Assembly: GCA_003254885.1 (NCBI GenBank)
Contig: QANT01002787.1
Span: forward strand, 1 to 64,000
From: Purshia tridentata
Lineage: Eukaryota; Streptophyta; Magnoliopsida; Rosales; Rosaceae
Direction of reading: 5' to 3'
Length of the DNA stretch: 64,000 nucleotides
Position 1 is the stretch's first letter, and the number at the start of each line of letters is the position of its first letter. Below, in pieces: positions 10,999 to 21,643 of this stretch. The position numbers and the translations under genes are program-made. The notes under the pieces are model-generated. The model searched no databases. It was not told where the DNA came from and worked only from the letters and a program-made list of their open reading frames with translations.

Positions 10999-13900
10999 AT
11001 GAAAGAGGTGTTTGGGAGTCCAGGGAAGGTGAGTGGGCTGGCACTGAGAATTGGGCAGTGCTCCTTTGCTGCTGCTTCTATTGGGATGATGGTCTCTGCT
11101 CATGGCTTCTTCAACTCCACTGCATTTTGGTATATTATTTTCCCTTCTCATTAGCTCTTTTTATTTCATTTTTACCACAGTTTTCATGGATTTTCGTCTG
11201 GGTTGCAAATCTTATGTTCTTGTGGCTTTGCTTGCACAAAACAATTGTTGGTCTTTTCGTTTACTGTGGGCAACTTTATCCAGTGTCAGTCGACTGTGCT
11301 TCAAATTTCAACGGCAATAGTAAAGGAACATAATTCATTGCCTTGAGGTATTCAGCATCAGCACTTTATTACCCTGGGTATTTTAAAATGTTTAAATTGT
11401 TCTTGAGCGATTTCAGATTCGTGAATTTGTAGTCAAATTCACACAACGGCTTCCCCAATAATGGAAAAAAAGGATTTATGAAAAAAATAAAATGTGTTGT
11501 ATGAAAAACAAGAGTGAAAACAGACAATTCCCAATTGTCATGTGGATTCCCTTGCTCTGTTTCACCAACCACATAGAACAATAAAATGGGTTGGGGGGAG
11601 GGGCGAAAGAAACCTAAATAAATGAAAACAAAGTAATATTATTATTCTGTGTTAGGTTATGTAGATGAGTGGATTGAGATGTGTGAGCTTCAGAAAATTG
11701 GGCAGCTGCAAACTAGACATCTTTAAGATTAAACAGTATCTGTAATATACCCCTTTAGTCGTTAGTATTATTACTTTATGTTCAAGTCTCCCAGTATTTT
11801 GAAATGTTGATTAATGGCTCCAACGCAGCTTTTCAGATTGAGAGTTGTTAAAGGACGATTTGATGTTATAGCCCTTACCGTTCCTTTCCCTTTTACTATT
11901 CACATACTACTAATATATACTTAAAATGGTAGTTCTTGAGTTTTGTGGTAGCCTCTTTTGTTTTATCTTAATGCGTGAGTACCCATTTGTTGATCTCAGA
12001 GTGTCAGCTTGAATCTGTGCATTGAAAAGATAAGAAGGTTTCCAATTTCCATTAAACTTATGCCTTACACATTGATCAGTACTGAACCTATAATCAGTAC
12101 ATTGATCCACCTTGTACTTAACCTATAATCAGTACATTGATCCACCTTGTTTAGTTCCGAGAACCTAAAAAGAATTATGTCACAGCAGTCATACTAAGTC
12201 ATCCAAATAATTTCTTTGTTTTTTACATTTTATTTTCTCTTTCTGGTGGAGGGAGGGAGGAGGCTTTATCATCGTCAAAATAAGTCATTCCATCATTCTG
12301 GGTTTCACTATCATTCTGCTTTCTGGGTAGGGAATGGTCTACTTTTTATTCTGTATTTAGCACTCATATAGATATAGATCCTTCGGTAAAAATAGTTTCA
12401 GTTATCCAACTTCCAGAGAGGTTTGAAAAAGTTGCTTGTAGTTCTTTTTTCTTTTTTTGTGGTGAACTTCTCATGTAGTTTTTATGTGATTGTGTCTCTA
12501 TCGACTTGATTGTTCTATTTGATTTTATTTTCATAAGAATCTTCCCTTGCTCAGTTTCTCTATGTGCTTTGAGAAAGTAAAAGTTTCCTAACTACGTGTG
12601 CATTGGTGCATGCTTATGTCAAAACTTTTAATGCTTAAGATTTTTTTTCTTTTACAAGGTTTTTCTGCAAGTCTATCTGCTTCTAGGTTTGGAAAGTTGT
12701 ATAATTTTTTCCTACCTTTGTTGGATCAGCTATTTAATTGCGTCAATGGGGCTTCAAGTTCTTTGGAGCTTTGGACTAGCTTGCCTTGATTTTCATGCTT
12801 TGAGGTCAAAGAGAAGCTTGCAGAATCCTGTTTTGGTGAGCCTGTTTGTTGTTGGGGATTGGGTAAGTTTTTTCACTTTATAAGTCATTGCTTGCATGCT
12901 TGTAGTTTCTGGAAATGAGCCATATTTAGCATCATTAATTTCATGGTTTATGCATTATTGCTGATTGACTGGAGTAGTTGGATCAATGACTAGGAAAATT
13001 TTTCAGAGAAATTAAGCAATTAGAAGTTGAAGCTTTTTCTGATCATGCGGACAAAAATGCAAAACAAAAAGTTATATCATTTGATTTATTTTTCTAATGC
13101 ATAGATTTGTTGCTGATTGAGTGGAAAAGTTGGATCAGTGGGAACAACTAAGAGAATTTGCAACTTAAAATGTTGGAGAAACTGGAATCAGTAAATAGTT
13201 GAATTTCAATGTTAATCTTGAGGATACTGATTAAATTATAATGAAACTTTTCTGAGGATCCTTTCAAAACTGGTACAATACGTCATATTGAATATAAGTT
13301 TAAAATTATCTGAAATAAGTATCAATGTCATAATGAGGCTTTCTTGATATATGAGAATTGTCAAAGCTTATTTTCAACTCTCAATTCTTGGGGTCTAATG
13401 CATGAACGTCAATTTTGTCATTCAGTCAATCTGGAGCCATTGTTAAGGTTTTATTGTGCAAAACTTGTGGTTGCACTGGTCCCTTGTGTGTGCATATGTG
13501 ACAAAAGGGTATCCTTGAAAAGCACTGTGCATGGTGCAAAAGTTTAACAGTTTAATGATAATTCCTAGTTTAAGATATAAAATATGTATAAGTTTGTGTA
13601 GCCAACTAATACCCATACTCGGACTTTTGGAATACAATCTGGCTCCAATAGTTGCATCTAATATACTGTTCTTAAGGCAGTAGAGTTTAATTCTTGTGGT
13701 TATCATGCTACTGCAGAGCTTGCTGACTCCTAGTTTTGATTCTTATGAGGGTTGGGGGTTTCCGGGTTTGGGCACAAAGCAATTTCTTGATGTGTAGTTA
13801 ACTGATCCATATTTAACGAGAATAAAAATGCAGGTGACTGCTATTCTATCACTAGCGGCTGCATGCTCATCAGCTGGGGTGACAGTTCTGTATTCAAGAG

Positions 13901-14034
13901 ACTTGGATTACTGCAAGTCATTGCTCCATCTTCCGTGCAAGAGGTTCCAAATTGCTGTTGCTTTGGCTTTTATCTCATGGTTCCTCCTTGCTGTTTCATC
14001 CCTTGTCATGTTTTGGCTGTTAGGTGCAGTATGA
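10999..14034 (+). CDS. CASP-like membrane protein, group 5
   Basis: This is a CASP-like (UPF0497/DUF588) protein, a family of small plasma-membrane proteins with four transmembrane helices; founding members scaffold the Casparian strip, while group 5 functions are largely unknown. Three exons, 10999-11129, 12730-12862 and 13834-14034, give 154 residues, normal for group 5. The N-terminus is short and cytosolic ([13 protein letters not shown]). Helix 1 starts at [16 protein letters not shown], helix 2 holds [21 protein letters not shown], helix 3 is [15 protein letters not shown] and helix 4 is [19 protein letters not shown]. The cysteine pair in DLDYCKSL and HLPCKRF is typical of the last extracellular loop. 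Intron 1 is long (about 1.6 kb). Confidence 0.93.
12085..12150 (+). repeat. 35-bp tandem duplication in CASP-like intron 1
   Basis: A unit beginning AACCTATAATCAGTACATTG occurs twice, at 12085 and 12120, without visible mismatch over its first 31 bases. It is intronic and probably a recent slippage event. Confidence 0.85.
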
Positions 14035-15372
14035 GTGACAACTTACACCTTCACAAGCTACATATTCTTCCCTTGTAAATATATTGTTACACTTCAATCC
14101 AAAACAAACCAGTTTTGTTGAGACTTGAGAGTACTGAGAGTCGTAAGTTGTAAGTTGTTTTTCCCACAGTTTTCTGGGTCCACAGCGTTTCTAGTCACAA
14201 TATTATTGACATGGGGTCCATGATTTAAGAATGAACACGTGCTTTATTTTTTTTAATGGAAGTAGGTCTGAAAATTGTAATCTTTTTCCCTCTATTATTC
14301 TCTCTTCTTGACTTTACTCTGTTCGAAGATTGCCAGTATTAAGTGGCATTTCACATGGTAGACCACACATTCTCTTTTTTTCTTTTCTAATTTTAATTTT
14401 GTGTGCTTCTTTTTCTTTCAATTGTCACTTAATGACATAAAGTTGAAAGTAATGGGACATTTAATAGTGGCTTGTTCTTTTCACCAAGGAATTAGAAAAT
14501 TAAAGCCTTTATTGTCTGTCAAATCTGAAAGATTAAGCTGGCTGAATTGCTCAAGCCACATATAAATGTAAGACAATAATCAGAACACCTAACAGTGTTT
14601 ATATGGTCCCCAAATGACCAAATCTGCTGCTTATGTCATTCTCAAAGGATGTGGATTGCGGAATATGCTGTTTTGGCCCAAGAAATGACCGCTGCTATTA
14701 ACACTAGTACCAATCTATTATTTACTTATTTTACACTGTAACGTGGTATTAGAAGGAGTGCATAAAAACAAACTAAGAGTGTAAATAACATTGCGATAAA
14801 AAAATATGATTTTTGAGAGTGTGGCAATAAAAAAAGATGCAATATTTTATTACTTTATTTGTTTATTCTTTATTTTTTTTCAAGTAAGGGGTGTTGTATC
14901 TGCAGCTAATACTAGGATGGGATGCAGCAAAGACTTTAATTATACAAGTTTTGGGTCCACAAAGAAAACAATTGATAATCTCATGCTGTCGACACTTGAT
15001 AAAGAGAATCTTCTCGGATCCTATACAGATATCACCACTGAAAACAGAGTACCCACCAGCCACCACCAACTACTTCAAATTAATACAAATATCATGCATT
15101 CATAAAAAAAATTCGAACTTGACAAGTTACACAGCCAGAGAAACCGACTGATAATTTATTCCTATATACACTCTACAGAATACACATTTCACAACAAATT
15201 AAGTCATGGAAGTCATTGACCATTCAACCTCACAAGCATCACAAAGGATAATAGCTGCAGAACATTTACACTGTAAAAGAAAGGGGATAAAAATAATAAA
15301 TGCATCGCAGAAAATAACTTACTATCTCCCTAAACACCGTCCTGTAATTTAAACATAAAAAACAGCAAACCC
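14035..15372. other. Convergent intergenic region CASP-like / CYT1
   Basis: This contains the 3' ends of two convergent genes. No gene, transposon terminus or strong repeat was recognised. Open frames around 14806-15151 have no similarity I recognise. Confidence 0.55.
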
Positions 15373-16902
15373 TCACATTACAATTTCTGGCTTCAAAATG
15401 CTGGACTTGATTTCTTTGTGGGGCAAAACCACACCCCCATTACTGTAAATCTCATCACTTACGTGAACATCTTCTCCGAGAATAGTCATGTTCTCGACAC
15501 GGGCCCATTGCCCGACAGTGGAGTGCCATCCGATGATACTGCCAGAAATGCAGGCATGCTTCTTGATCCGAACTCCACGCATTATTGTACAGCGAGAGAG
15601 CCTAACTCCTGACTCAACAATGCAACCAGGACCGATTGCAACATCTGGCCCAATCAGGCACCCCTCACCAATTTTGGCAGTCTCATCCACCAGAACATTT
15701 CCCACAATGTGGGAGCCCAGTGCCAACTTAGATGAAGCATTCTTCCTCAAAGAGTCTAAGTAGAGTCTCAGGCCTGTAATATAATCCCTTGGTTGTCCAA
15801 TGTCCATCCAAAACCCTGGAAGGACCATTGCAAAGAGCTTATTCTCTGCTGCAATTTTTGGGAATACCTCTTTTTCAATTGAGGTTGGTCTCAGTTCAAT
15901 TCGGTCAAGAACTGAGGGGTTCAACAGGTATATTCCCGCATTGATTTTGTTACCAACAAACAATTTCGGTTTCTCCACAAATTTCTCAACTTTCCCAGTA
16001 GATTCTTCCATAACCACCACTCCATACTTCGATGGCTCATCCACCTACATGATAAGAAGAAATTATTCAGTGACAATTGTCTTAAAGTCTCAAAAAAATT
16101 CCTCCAAGGATGATAATGCAAATTATTGGATAAAGATTACAATTTTGTGTTACCTTGGTCACCATTATGGAAGCTTCTCCTCCATGGGATTTATGGAATT
16201 CAATCATTTCTTTAAGTGGGTACTCACTGATAACATCACTGTTAAGGACAAAGAAGGGCTCGCCAGAATCATCTATCAGTTTATCCCTAGCAAGTGCCAG
16301 AGGTCCAGCGGTTCCAAGGGGCTCTGTCTCTTGTGAACATGTGATCTTGATACCAACCTTTGTCTCAAACTCCTTCAGGAAATTCAGCATCACCTGCAGA
16401 AAGGAGAATGAGCATCAGCAATCAATGAACCTTGAGTAGCATCGATCTCTGTGTATAAAAATGACCATGTAACACAAAATGATGGGCATCAGTTACCTCT
16501 GGTTGGTAATTGATAGCGAGAACCACTTCATTCACACCAATTGCCTTAAGAGCCTCTATCTGGGAAAAACAAAAAACAAAATGTATTACTTCATGATTTA
16601 TGCAGATTCACAAAGAGTGAGATTTGTTGGTGAGGGCACAAACTACATAATTACACAACATGGATCAACACAGAATATAAGGCAACCTGTATGGATGCTC
16701 ATGACATAATACAACTTCTCTCTCCAATTTGTAGAAATAGTTGAACATAATGAGGTTTCTAATAGGAAATGCAAGTGTCACAAAGTTGTACCTGATGCAG
16801 GATCATAGGTTTGTTAGCAAATTCAACAAGTGGCTTAGGGAAACTGAGTGTCAATGGCCTCAAACGTGTTCCAAAACCTCCAACGAGAATAAGTGCCTTC
16901 AT
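15373..16902 (-). CDS. CYT1: GDP-mannose pyrophosphorylase (mannose-1-phosphate guanylyltransferase)
   Basis: The enzyme couples mannose 1-phosphate and GTP to GDP-mannose in the cytosol, feeding ascorbate synthesis, N-glycans, GPI anchors and wall mannans. Four exons in transcript order, 16792-16902, 16497-16559, 16154-16393 and 15373-16044, give 361 residues, the length I recall for Arabidopsis CYT1/VTC1. The N-terminal nucleotidyltransferase begins [20 protein letters not shown], the [10 protein letters not shown] pyrophosphorylase signature, followed by [29 protein letters not shown] and [13 protein letters not shown] are the sugar-phosphate site region. The C-terminal third shows left-handed beta-helix hexapeptide repeats ([20 protein letters not shown]) and ends in the conserved SILKPEIVM. 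It has a 5' leader intron and faces the CASP-like gene tail to tail. Confidence 0.97.
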
Positions 16903-16915
16903 TTTGATATGCCCT

Positions 16916-17653
16916 CTGCTTTCCCTGATATTAATACAATCAAAATATTACCACCAACTTGAACTCAGGGAATCCAAACTAAGATATGAGATTCGGATAA
17001 TTTCTCATCCTCTCCGATATGTAAAAGTGATAAAAAAAATAGCAGAAAAGAAGAAGAAGCCAAAAGAACTAAACACGCGTCATAAATCACATCATTTAGC
17101 CGGTATTAGGAAACAAGCCCATTTTAAAGCTCAATAAATTTCTGCTAACAGATACATTGAGTGGCATTACACAGCTCTAAATTACAAAAAAAATAACTTG
17201 CACCTACTTCCAAGTTATTTTTTTTTTAATGGGTAAATTCCAAAAGGAAAAAACAGAAAAAAAAAAGAAAAAGAAAAAGAAAAGAGGCCCTGTTTTCAAA
17301 AGATAATTTTAACGTCCACATAGATCTTAGTACAGCCCAAGTCAAGCAAAATTGGTATTGACAGAAAATTCCAACCCGAATAAACAAATCATAGAAAATC
17401 TACCAGATCTAAAATAGTAGTAAGAAATTAATCCAAGAAATTCTTGAAAATGAATGCAAAGCAAAAGTGCCAAACAAATCCACAAAAAGATTGATAATGC
17501 GAATAGTAACAGAGCACACCAATGATAGACATAGTAGTCAAACAATTTAACCCAATCAAACTCATACACATTGCCACACACAGCTCACCGTACACAGGGA
17601 TCGACAAAACTCTCAAATCTTTAACGCTAAAGAACGAACCGACACTGAATTAC
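16916..17653 (-). other. 5' leader intron of CYT1
   Basis: On the minus strand a donor GATCCGAG|GTAATT (exon side at 17654) and an acceptor AAAGCAG|AGGGCATATC lying 13 bases before the ATG bracket a 738-base intron in the untranslated leader. Such leader introns are common in highly expressed plant housekeeping genes. Confidence 0.7.
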
Positions 17654-17858
17654 CTCGGATCTCAAGAGATCAAAACCCGAACAGAGTCCGAAGCTGGAGA
17701 AGCTGGAGCTCGGACTCGGGCGAGAGAAACAGAGTCGGGTCGGGGCGGTGAGCGAGCGAGCGAGAGTTGTGGCTAATGTGTTACACCCTAACGGTTTATT
17801 ATCCGTCAGGGTCTGGGCTGTGGAAGGGCGTTGGTTAAGGAGAGAAGGAGCTTCATGG

Positions 17859-17877
17859 GGATTTATATATATATACG
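17859..17877 (-). promoter_or_regulatory. Probable TATA box of CYT1
   Basis: The minus strand reads GTATATATATATAAAT here, about 200 bases upstream of the leader donor. A transcription start about 30 bases downstream, near 17830, would give a leader exon of about 175 bases. Confidence 0.55.
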
Positions 17878-19743
17878 CGCCGATATTAACGAACGTGGTT
17901 TTCTTTTCTTTGCTGGCGGATTTCAAAAATTAAAAATTTAATTGGAATTTCTGGAATTTCCTTCTAAGCACGTCACGTCCGGTTCGCGGTAAGAGGAGTT
18001 TCGGGGTAGTTTCGTATTCTCGTCTGTTTCTTAATGAGGATAAATTAGTACTATAAATTTTAGCTTTAGCGAAAATAACGGAATTCTAGAATGACAATAC
18101 GTACCGTAGGAAACGGGGTACGGTAATTGGCTGTGATAATAATAGTTTCACATCCAAGGCCCAAAGGGGGGCAAGTTTTCTTTTTCTTTTTATTTTTCTT
18201 TGTTTTTTGTTCAATATGAAAATATAAATTAATAATGATATATAATGTTGCATAGACTTGGCCAATGAGCATTGAGGCATGACGATATTAGTGTCACACC
18301 CACAACCAAACATTGAAATTTTATTTGGTTTCTTTTATTTTTCCAAAATCATAAAATCTGAAGTTTTATTCTCATATAATATTCCAATTTTCTTTATTGA
18401 TTTTGATAATTAATATTTGCAGTTTAATAAGTTAATAACTATTAACCAGAACAGTTATGCCAATATTTAAACCTTGAATAAGGGGACCGGATATCAACAA
18501 CCAATATCAATTTTCAAAGCAGGCAATAGTCGCATAGATGATCAGAAGCAGAGAAAGTCATCGTATGGTAAACGTTGGTTTAAAAGCACGAGGCAAGCTC
18601 ACATATCTGCATTGACTTTTATTGTCAAGGGAAGGCTGTAAATTAATGGGTTAAACTGTTAAAGTTGTAAACTTGTAGATGATGTGTATGACAAAGTTTC
18701 AGATCCACTATAGTGTAGTCTGTATATAATAAAGTGGCAAGTTGCCGCCAGATTTGCCAAACAGAGCAGCATATTCCACATAGATCCACCCCATAACATA
18801 CCAGATAGGTTTCGCTTTCAATGCAAGATCCACATAAAGTGTACAAATTCCAGCTAATTTCAGCCTTCAATTTTGCTTACCTTTAATATGCATCCAAACA
18901 AACCTTTTTCTATACTAATAGTGAATTTTTGAGTGGGTCATACCAGTGCATAAGACATAAGAAGTTCAGTCATTTTTTATTGATAATAATTTACTTTCTT
19001 ATTGGGTATAACTTATAAGACATTTAGATGAATTTCAGATACATATAATTATTCGTAAACTATATGGATTTAGGTGAAACTGGTACGTCTCTTTTTCCCG
19101 TGTGAGGCAGCTTGGGCGAACCTCATACATAATGCCATAATGGCATACCACCTGCAACCCATTAAAATTTATTTAAAAACAAAAATTGGAAAACGAGTTT
19201 CTTGTGATTATAAATTCTAATGAATAAACAAACCAAATAGGCAATTAAACCAGTTGGGTTACCCCCAAAATCAAGGCTTATTAACGCTGGTCAACATGTG
19301 CATGTTCTAAATTTTCTTTTTCCTTCTCAGAATCAGAAAACGTGAATTGGGTTTTGTACTAGTCTTCATGCAAAACTACCCAACTCTACGCGTTGACCTT
19401 ATGGTGTTGGACGCCTTTGACAAAATAGCAAGTCATATGTAGTTTGGCTATGCTCCTCTTCTAAGCATTGGTCAGTGGATGATCTAAAATTAGAACCCCT
19501 TTACCGTTTAGTGTTGTCAAACCAAATGGGTATGTGAATGGGATGTGAAGTCTCCAATTGAAGTAACAATTTTGGCCTTTGCCGCATGTTGTCAAAAAGG
19601 TATATATGGCGTGGGTCAAATGCCAACCCATCATTCTGCTAATTAGGGCTGGTTGGCTAGCTCCGAGCTTGCTTCAGAGTTTCTCAATGAAGCATAACTT
19701 TCAGATCAAAAGGTATGCAATGTTCCTTAGCTTCTCTCCATTA
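17878..19743. other. Intergenic region upstream of CYT1
   Basis: About 1.9 kb of AT-rich DNA without a recognisable gene. An open frame at 18643-18870 (minus) has no family resemblance. No transposon ends were found. Confidence 0.5.
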
Positions 19744-19962
19744 GTAACCCTTTAGAAGCAACAAAACTAGCATGTATGACATGTACATGTAATGCTCTCT
19801 TTAGTATAATGCTAGGTGAAATAGTCAGAAGTTTGTCGAGATAAAGAGAGTAAGACACATATCATATATAGAACAAGTTGTTCTAACCAATTCACCTAGC
19901 ACTGTACTAAAGAGAGCATTACACATATCATACATGCTAGTTTTGTTGCTTCTCAAGGTTAC
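19744..19962. repeat. Long near-perfect inverted repeat (hairpin)
   Basis: The left arm (about 19744-19820) and right arm (about 19891-19962) are reverse complements over about 70 bases with only a few mismatches and one small gap. Shared blocks include GAAGCAACAAAACTAGCATG, AATGCTCTCTTTAGTA and GCTAGGTGAA. The 70-base loop contains the palindrome GAACAAGTTGTTC. RNA from either strand would fold into a long stem. It may be a hairpin-type MITE or a young MIRNA-like or inverted-repeat siRNA locus. I recognise no conserved plant miRNA in the arms and no clear target-site duplication. Confidence 0.85.
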
Positions 19963-20446
19963 TTAACTATCAAAACATATATAGACCAGCCACATTTTTA
20001 GCAAGAGTCAGGAATAATTAAGAACTGTCTGACATTAGATGAGATTGCAACCAGGCAACTACTTCATACAGTATAAGCCTCAATACTCTTTTTTTTTTTT
20101 GGCCAAGAAGCCTCAATACTCTTTAAAGAGACAATTTAACACTTAAAGCATTAAGGGTAGTGTTTGGTTGCTAAATAATTAGTTGGGCCCGATATTTTAT
20201 ATATTGTTACTAAAAATTGTGTTTAAATTGAACATAAGTGGGTCAAAGCCTTTTAGGCCTTCACTTTCAATCACTACGCTACCTACTTCAAAAGAATCAA
20301 ACCCATAAAAATTAAGACCAGCCACCTCTCTGACTAGAAACTAAAATGTTAAAATGGATTATCGTTTGAAAGAATTGATTGCAACCAATCAACTGCTTCA
20401 TAGGATGAGCATCAATCTCTGTTTAAGCTGACAATTTAACTCACTA

Positions 20447-20893
20447 AGAGCATCTCCAAAAGACTCTAGTAAAATCACTTTTCAAATTCACATTTGATGA
20501 CCTATGTGGCAATTTGAAAAGTGATATTTGCTACTTGAATTTTTTACTCTCCAAAAGACTATTTTAATTTTAAATTTTTGTATCTATTCTATGCGCTAAT
20601 TATTTGCATTTTTTTATTCACTAATTTTTGTATTTGTTCTATGCACTATTTATTTTTAAAGTTTAATTTATTCAATTAAAAATTTATTATTAGAGGAAAG
20701 AGAATGAAAATTGTATGGGAATTATAAACCAATTAAATTTGAAGAGAAGAGAGAGGGTCCTAGATTTGAAGAGAGAAAAATTGAATTGTCAATTTAACAT
20801 TCATTTTGAAGGGTCTCTTAAAGCCCAAAATACTCTTCTCTCTCTTCAAAAAATAAAGAATTCTTAATTTGAAAAACCTTTTGGAGATGCTCT
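20447..20893. mobile_element. MITE with 9-bp target duplication (Mutator-like)
   Basis: The 447-base element has 16-base perfect terminal inverted repeats, AGAGCATCTCCAAAAG and CTTTTGGAGATGCTCT. It is flanked by near-identical 9-base direct repeats, AACTCACTA (20438-20446) and AAGTCACTA (20894-20902). The interior is AT-rich with no coding capacity and contains a second, subterminal copy of CTCCAAAAGACT near 20560. A 9-base target duplication points to Mutator-type mobilisation; hAT (8 bp) is the alternative. Confidence 0.8.
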
Positions 20894-21380
20894 AAGTCAC
20901 TAGAAACTAAAATGGTATGATAATGAAATCTTTCTCGATAAAAAAGAAGATAAGAATAAAAAACCCCTTCATATATCATAAGCATAATGGAACCCCTTGG
21001 CCATCTCCTTCCCCAAAAATATGTTTTTCATGTTTACTTTTCTCTTTGAAACTTCATTGGCTTCATAATATATGTCATAACTTAGTGTTAGCCCACTATA
21101 TAGTCCACCCACAAAACCCAACTACCTAGTTCCCAACCCACCCATATAATTGAGTCTAACTAAGTTGACATTTCTGGTTGATATTTATGTCCCATAGTCC
21201 CCCTCTACCCTTTTCCACTATATATATGCTAAAAGAGAACAATGTTTGGCTCTTTAGTTTTAAGGAGTCATTTTTTCTTATAAATCCACTATAATTTACA
21301 CATATGGACGTATAAAAAAGAATTAATCACTGAAAATATAGATAAGTGTTGAATTGTAACTGACAAGAGCCATTTGTATA

Positions 21381-21531
21381 AGAGATGTGATCAATATATA
21401 TAATATATGAAAAATGTGCTTCGTTAGCGTTACTTTTTCGCTAAACAATAAATCTTTATGAGAAATGTGATCAATATATATAATATATGAAAAATATGGT
21501 ACATTAGCATTATTAATTCGCTAAACAAGAA
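21381..21531 (+). repeat. 80-bp tandem duplication, two copies
   Basis: Units starting near 21381 and 21461 share TGTGATCAATATATATAATA and a run ending CGCTAAACAA, with scattered differences between the copies. It lies 100 bases downstream of the WAK-like kinase stop codon, in its likely 3' region. Confidence 0.8.
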
Positions 21532-21643
21532 ACACCACCGAGGACTTTAGAAAAATGTTGGTAATATATATCCGCCTACAACAGACAACATGTACCTAGA
21601 ACAACTGCTAGCCCAGCTGCAACTCAGACAATAAACTAGTTCC

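Noticed and set aside
19744-19962. Hairpin as a known conserved plant miRNA precursor
   Set aside because: Neither arm contains a mature miRNA sequence I recognise (miR156, 160, 166, 171, 390, 395, 398, 399 and 482 were considered). It is kept only as an unclassified hairpin.
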